Assembly (NCBI GenBank): GCA_025041175.1
Contig: JAKCFJ010000002.1
Span: 868,001-932,000 of the forward strand
DNA: 64,000 nt
Source of the DNA: Halobacteriales archaeon YIM A00010
GTDB lineage: Archaea > Halobacteriota > Halobacteria > Halobacteriales > Haloarculaceae
Direction of reading: 5' to 3'
Part shown: piece after piece, positions 62,532-64,000 of the stretch
How the letters are laid out: every line of letters begins with the position of its first letter
How positions within the stretch are numbered: the first letter of the stretch is position 1
Program-made: the position numbers and the translations under genes
The notes under the pieces: model-generated
What the model was told of the DNA's origin: nothing
What the model saw: only the letters and a program-made list of their open reading frames with translations
The model's database searches: none

Positions 62532-63272
62532 ATGGAGGTTCGAACGGCGCAGACCACCGACGAGGTCGATAGGAACGAGCAGCACGATGAAAGCACCCTC
62601 GTGCGCGGGCGGATACCCACCGAGTCGTTCGCCTTGGAGGAGACGTTCGCCGCGGTTCCGGATCTTACGATCGAGTGTGCCCCGCTCGTCGCGTCGGGCG
62701 AGGCGGCCAACATGTCACTGCTGTGGGCCAACACCGACGACACCGATCTGACAGCCACTCTTGCGAGAGATCCGACCGTTTCCGCCGTCACAGAGCTCCG
62801 ACGAACCGACGATCGGCGCTTGTACCGGGTGGAGTGGGCCCACGATGTCGGCTGTTGCATCGATATGCTCCTCCAGTCAGAGGGGATTCTGCTCAGCAAC
62901 CGAGGAACCGAGACCGAGTGGACCGTCGAAATCCTCTATCCCAACCGCGAGGACGTGCGAACCGCAAACGAGTGCTGTGAGCAGTACGGCCTTTCGTTCA
63001 CGATCGATACGATCCGTTCCCTTGATTCCGAACAGACGACCCAGTGTGGACTGACGTCGGCACAGTACGACGTCCTCACGCAAGCGTGCCAGAGCGGCTA
63101 CTTCACCGTTCCTCGGGAGATCGGTCTCGAGGATCTCGCAAACAAGATGGACGTTTCCCACCAGGCGCTCTCCGAACGGCTGCGGCGCGGCCACGATACC
63201 CTCATCAGATCGACGCTCATCGAAACGTCCTCCGGCTCGCCGACCGTTTCGTCGCCCACGTTGTCCCTGTAG
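62532..63272 (+). CDS. HTH_10 (Bat-like) regulator, tandem paralogue
   Basis: A 246-residue regulator of the same layout as the previous gene: GRIPTESFALEETFAAVPDL in the N-terminal part and AQYDVLTQACQSGYFTVPREIG plus DVSHQALSERLRRGHDTL in the C-terminal HTH. The two probably arose by duplication, although identity is moderate. A tyrosine/phenylalanine at GYF is conserved in both. Element C5 follows. Confidence 0.87.
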   Translation: MEVRTAQTTDEVDRNEQHDESTLVRGRIPTESFALEETFAAVPDLTIECAPLVASGEAANMSLLWANTDDTDLTATLARDPTVSAVTELRRTDDRRLYRVEWAHDVGCCIDMLLQSEGILLSNRGTETEWTVEILYPNREDVRTANECCEQYGLSFTIDTIRSLDSEQTTQCGLTSAQYDVLTQACQSGYFTVPREIGLEDLANKMDVSHQALSERLRRGHDTLIRSTLIETSSGSPTVSSPTLSL

Positions 63273-63382
63273 GCCAGTTACCCGAGACCGGCTGTCGCTG
63301 TTCGGAGACGCGTCCGGTGAGAAGCTCCGCTCCGTGGTCGCTGCGGACCAACACGCATTCCCGTCGCACACCGCACGGCTCA

Positions 63383-63480
63383 TACTGTCGGACAGAGGTG
63401 ATCGAATATCGGATCTCGTGAACCGCCGGACAGCAGCTGGCTATTCCGGCCCAATCCGTCCGTGGCTCTGTCCGACAGTA
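63383..63480 (-). mobile_element. Family C MITE-like element, copy C5 (inverted)
   Basis: 98 bp, three bases longer than the other copies. Begins TACTGTCGG, ends CCGACAGTA, and is flanked by TCA on both sides (63380-63382, 63481-63483). The interior, read in reverse, matches the family (CCAGCTGCTGTCCGGCGGTT). Confidence 0.85.
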
Positions 63481-63554
63481 TCACTGTCGTGCGACGAGAC
63501 ACTGCGATACGGCCGGCAGAAATCCACTTGTAGCCGACGCCGCTAGTCGTTCGC

Positions 63555-64000
63555 ATGGGTGATCACACGAGCGCAGCACAGAAAGACGAGTACGCCGCAG
63601 TTATCGATCAGGAGAAGGTCACCGACGAGGTTCGAGACATCGCGCTGAAATACGACCCCTTGAATCAGGTGGGACGCGACGCGGGCTTTCACCTCACGGA
63701 CGACGGAGAGCTCCACATAGACGACGCAGCGGTGATCGAGGAGCACAAAATCGTCGCAAACAAGATCCCCAACGACGCGATCGAGATCGTTCGGCTTCCC
63801 GCCGAACGCGGCGAGCTGATCCACCAGTTCGGCGAAAACGGCTTTCGTCTCTACGAGCTGCCTGCGCCGTCCGAGGGGCGCGTTGTCGGCCTGCTCGGAC
63901 CAAACGGAGTGGGAAAATCGACCGCGCTCGGTATCCTCGGTGGATCGCTGAAACCGAACCTCGGGTATGGGACCGATCCGGAGTGGGACACCATCGTCCG
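63555..64000 (+). CDS. ABCE1/RLI-like ATPase lacking Fe-S cysteines (partial)
   Basis: The N-terminal 148 residues of an ATPase that continues past the right edge. The order matches archaeal ABCE1 (RLI), the ribosome-recycling factor: a ferredoxin-like start, then GENGFRLYELPAPSEGRVVGLLGPNGVGKST (Walker A about 115-123). In RLI this start holds two [4Fe-4S] clusters with eight cysteines. Here every cysteine position in the second cluster is replaced (I61, H64, V67, I71 ahead of PNDAIEIVRLP) and the first cluster site reads YDPLNQVGRDA, also without cysteine. So it is a cluster-free RLI paralogue. Whether the rest of the protein is complete cannot be seen. Confidence 0.85.
   Translation, partial: MGDHTSAAQKDEYAAVIDQEKVTDEVRDIALKYDPLNQVGRDAGFHLTDDGELHIDDAAVIEEHKIVANKIPNDAIEIVRLPAERGELIHQFGENGFRLYELPAPSEGRVVGLLGPNGVGKSTALGILGGSLKPNLGYGTDPEWDTIV

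Overview
The window is typical haloarchaeal DNA (class Halobacteria). Proteins are acidic, GC is high with AT-rich promoters, many exports carry Tat (RR) signals, and several families are halophile-restricted: HTH_10 regulators, an F420-dependent oxidoreductase, dodecin and small zinc-ribbon proteins. Genus cannot be fixed from this sequence. No tRNA, rRNA, CRISPR array or transposase gene was seen.

Layout. 1-1525: end of a cytochrome bd oxidase operon (cydAB). 1779-2431: a winged-helix regulator translationally coupled to a small membrane protein. 2449-4835: a replication origin, made of an orc1/cdc6 gene, a family of CACCCCTATCGATTTGTTC boxes that point inward on both sides of an AT-rich core, and 18-bp tandem iterons. 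4911-7362: an EamA exporter, a regulator and a broken methyltransferase. 8460-41594: a large hemicellulose (arabinoxylan) locus. It has cytoplasmic and secreted GH51 arabinofuranosidases, a Tat-secreted GH10 xylanase, GH3 and GH4 glycosidases, a CUT1 sugar ABC transporter with a DUF624 protein, an oligopeptide-type (probably oligosaccharide) ABC transporter, two IclR regulators, and enzymes of oxidative pentose degradation (xylose dehydrogenase, 2-keto-3-deoxypentonate dehydratase, 2-oxoglutarate semialdehyde dehydrogenase). The logic is secreted depolymerisation, uptake of oligomers, intracellular trimming, then oxidation of pentoses to 2-oxoglutarate. No sugar lactonase or pentonate dehydratase is present, so these must lie elsewhere.

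42494-64000: mixed stress, redox and housekeeping genes. These include a four-helix copper-storage-like protein, Mn catalase paired with a PstS-like Tat protein, an orphan SdhB, CBS proteins, dodecin, an F420 oxidoreductase, a cation/proton antiporter, a FAD-Rieske oxidoreductase, a cysteine-free UDG4-like protein, a LUD protein, a CBS protein with an HPF-like C-terminus, UspA proteins, two HTH_10 regulators, and the start of an ABCE1/RLI-like ATPase that has lost its Fe-S cysteines.

Scattered through intergenic gaps are short non-autonomous elements. Two related families (A about 107 bp, C about 95 bp) share the end TACTGTCGG and mostly sit in a TCA duplication. A third (B, 108 bp) starts TAGGGACTGTTGTGA and has 3-bp duplications. 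Two C copies sit exactly on the stop codon of the adjacent gene. Decayed genes (methyltransferase, a glycosidase fragment, a PfkB kinase) point to ongoing turnover.
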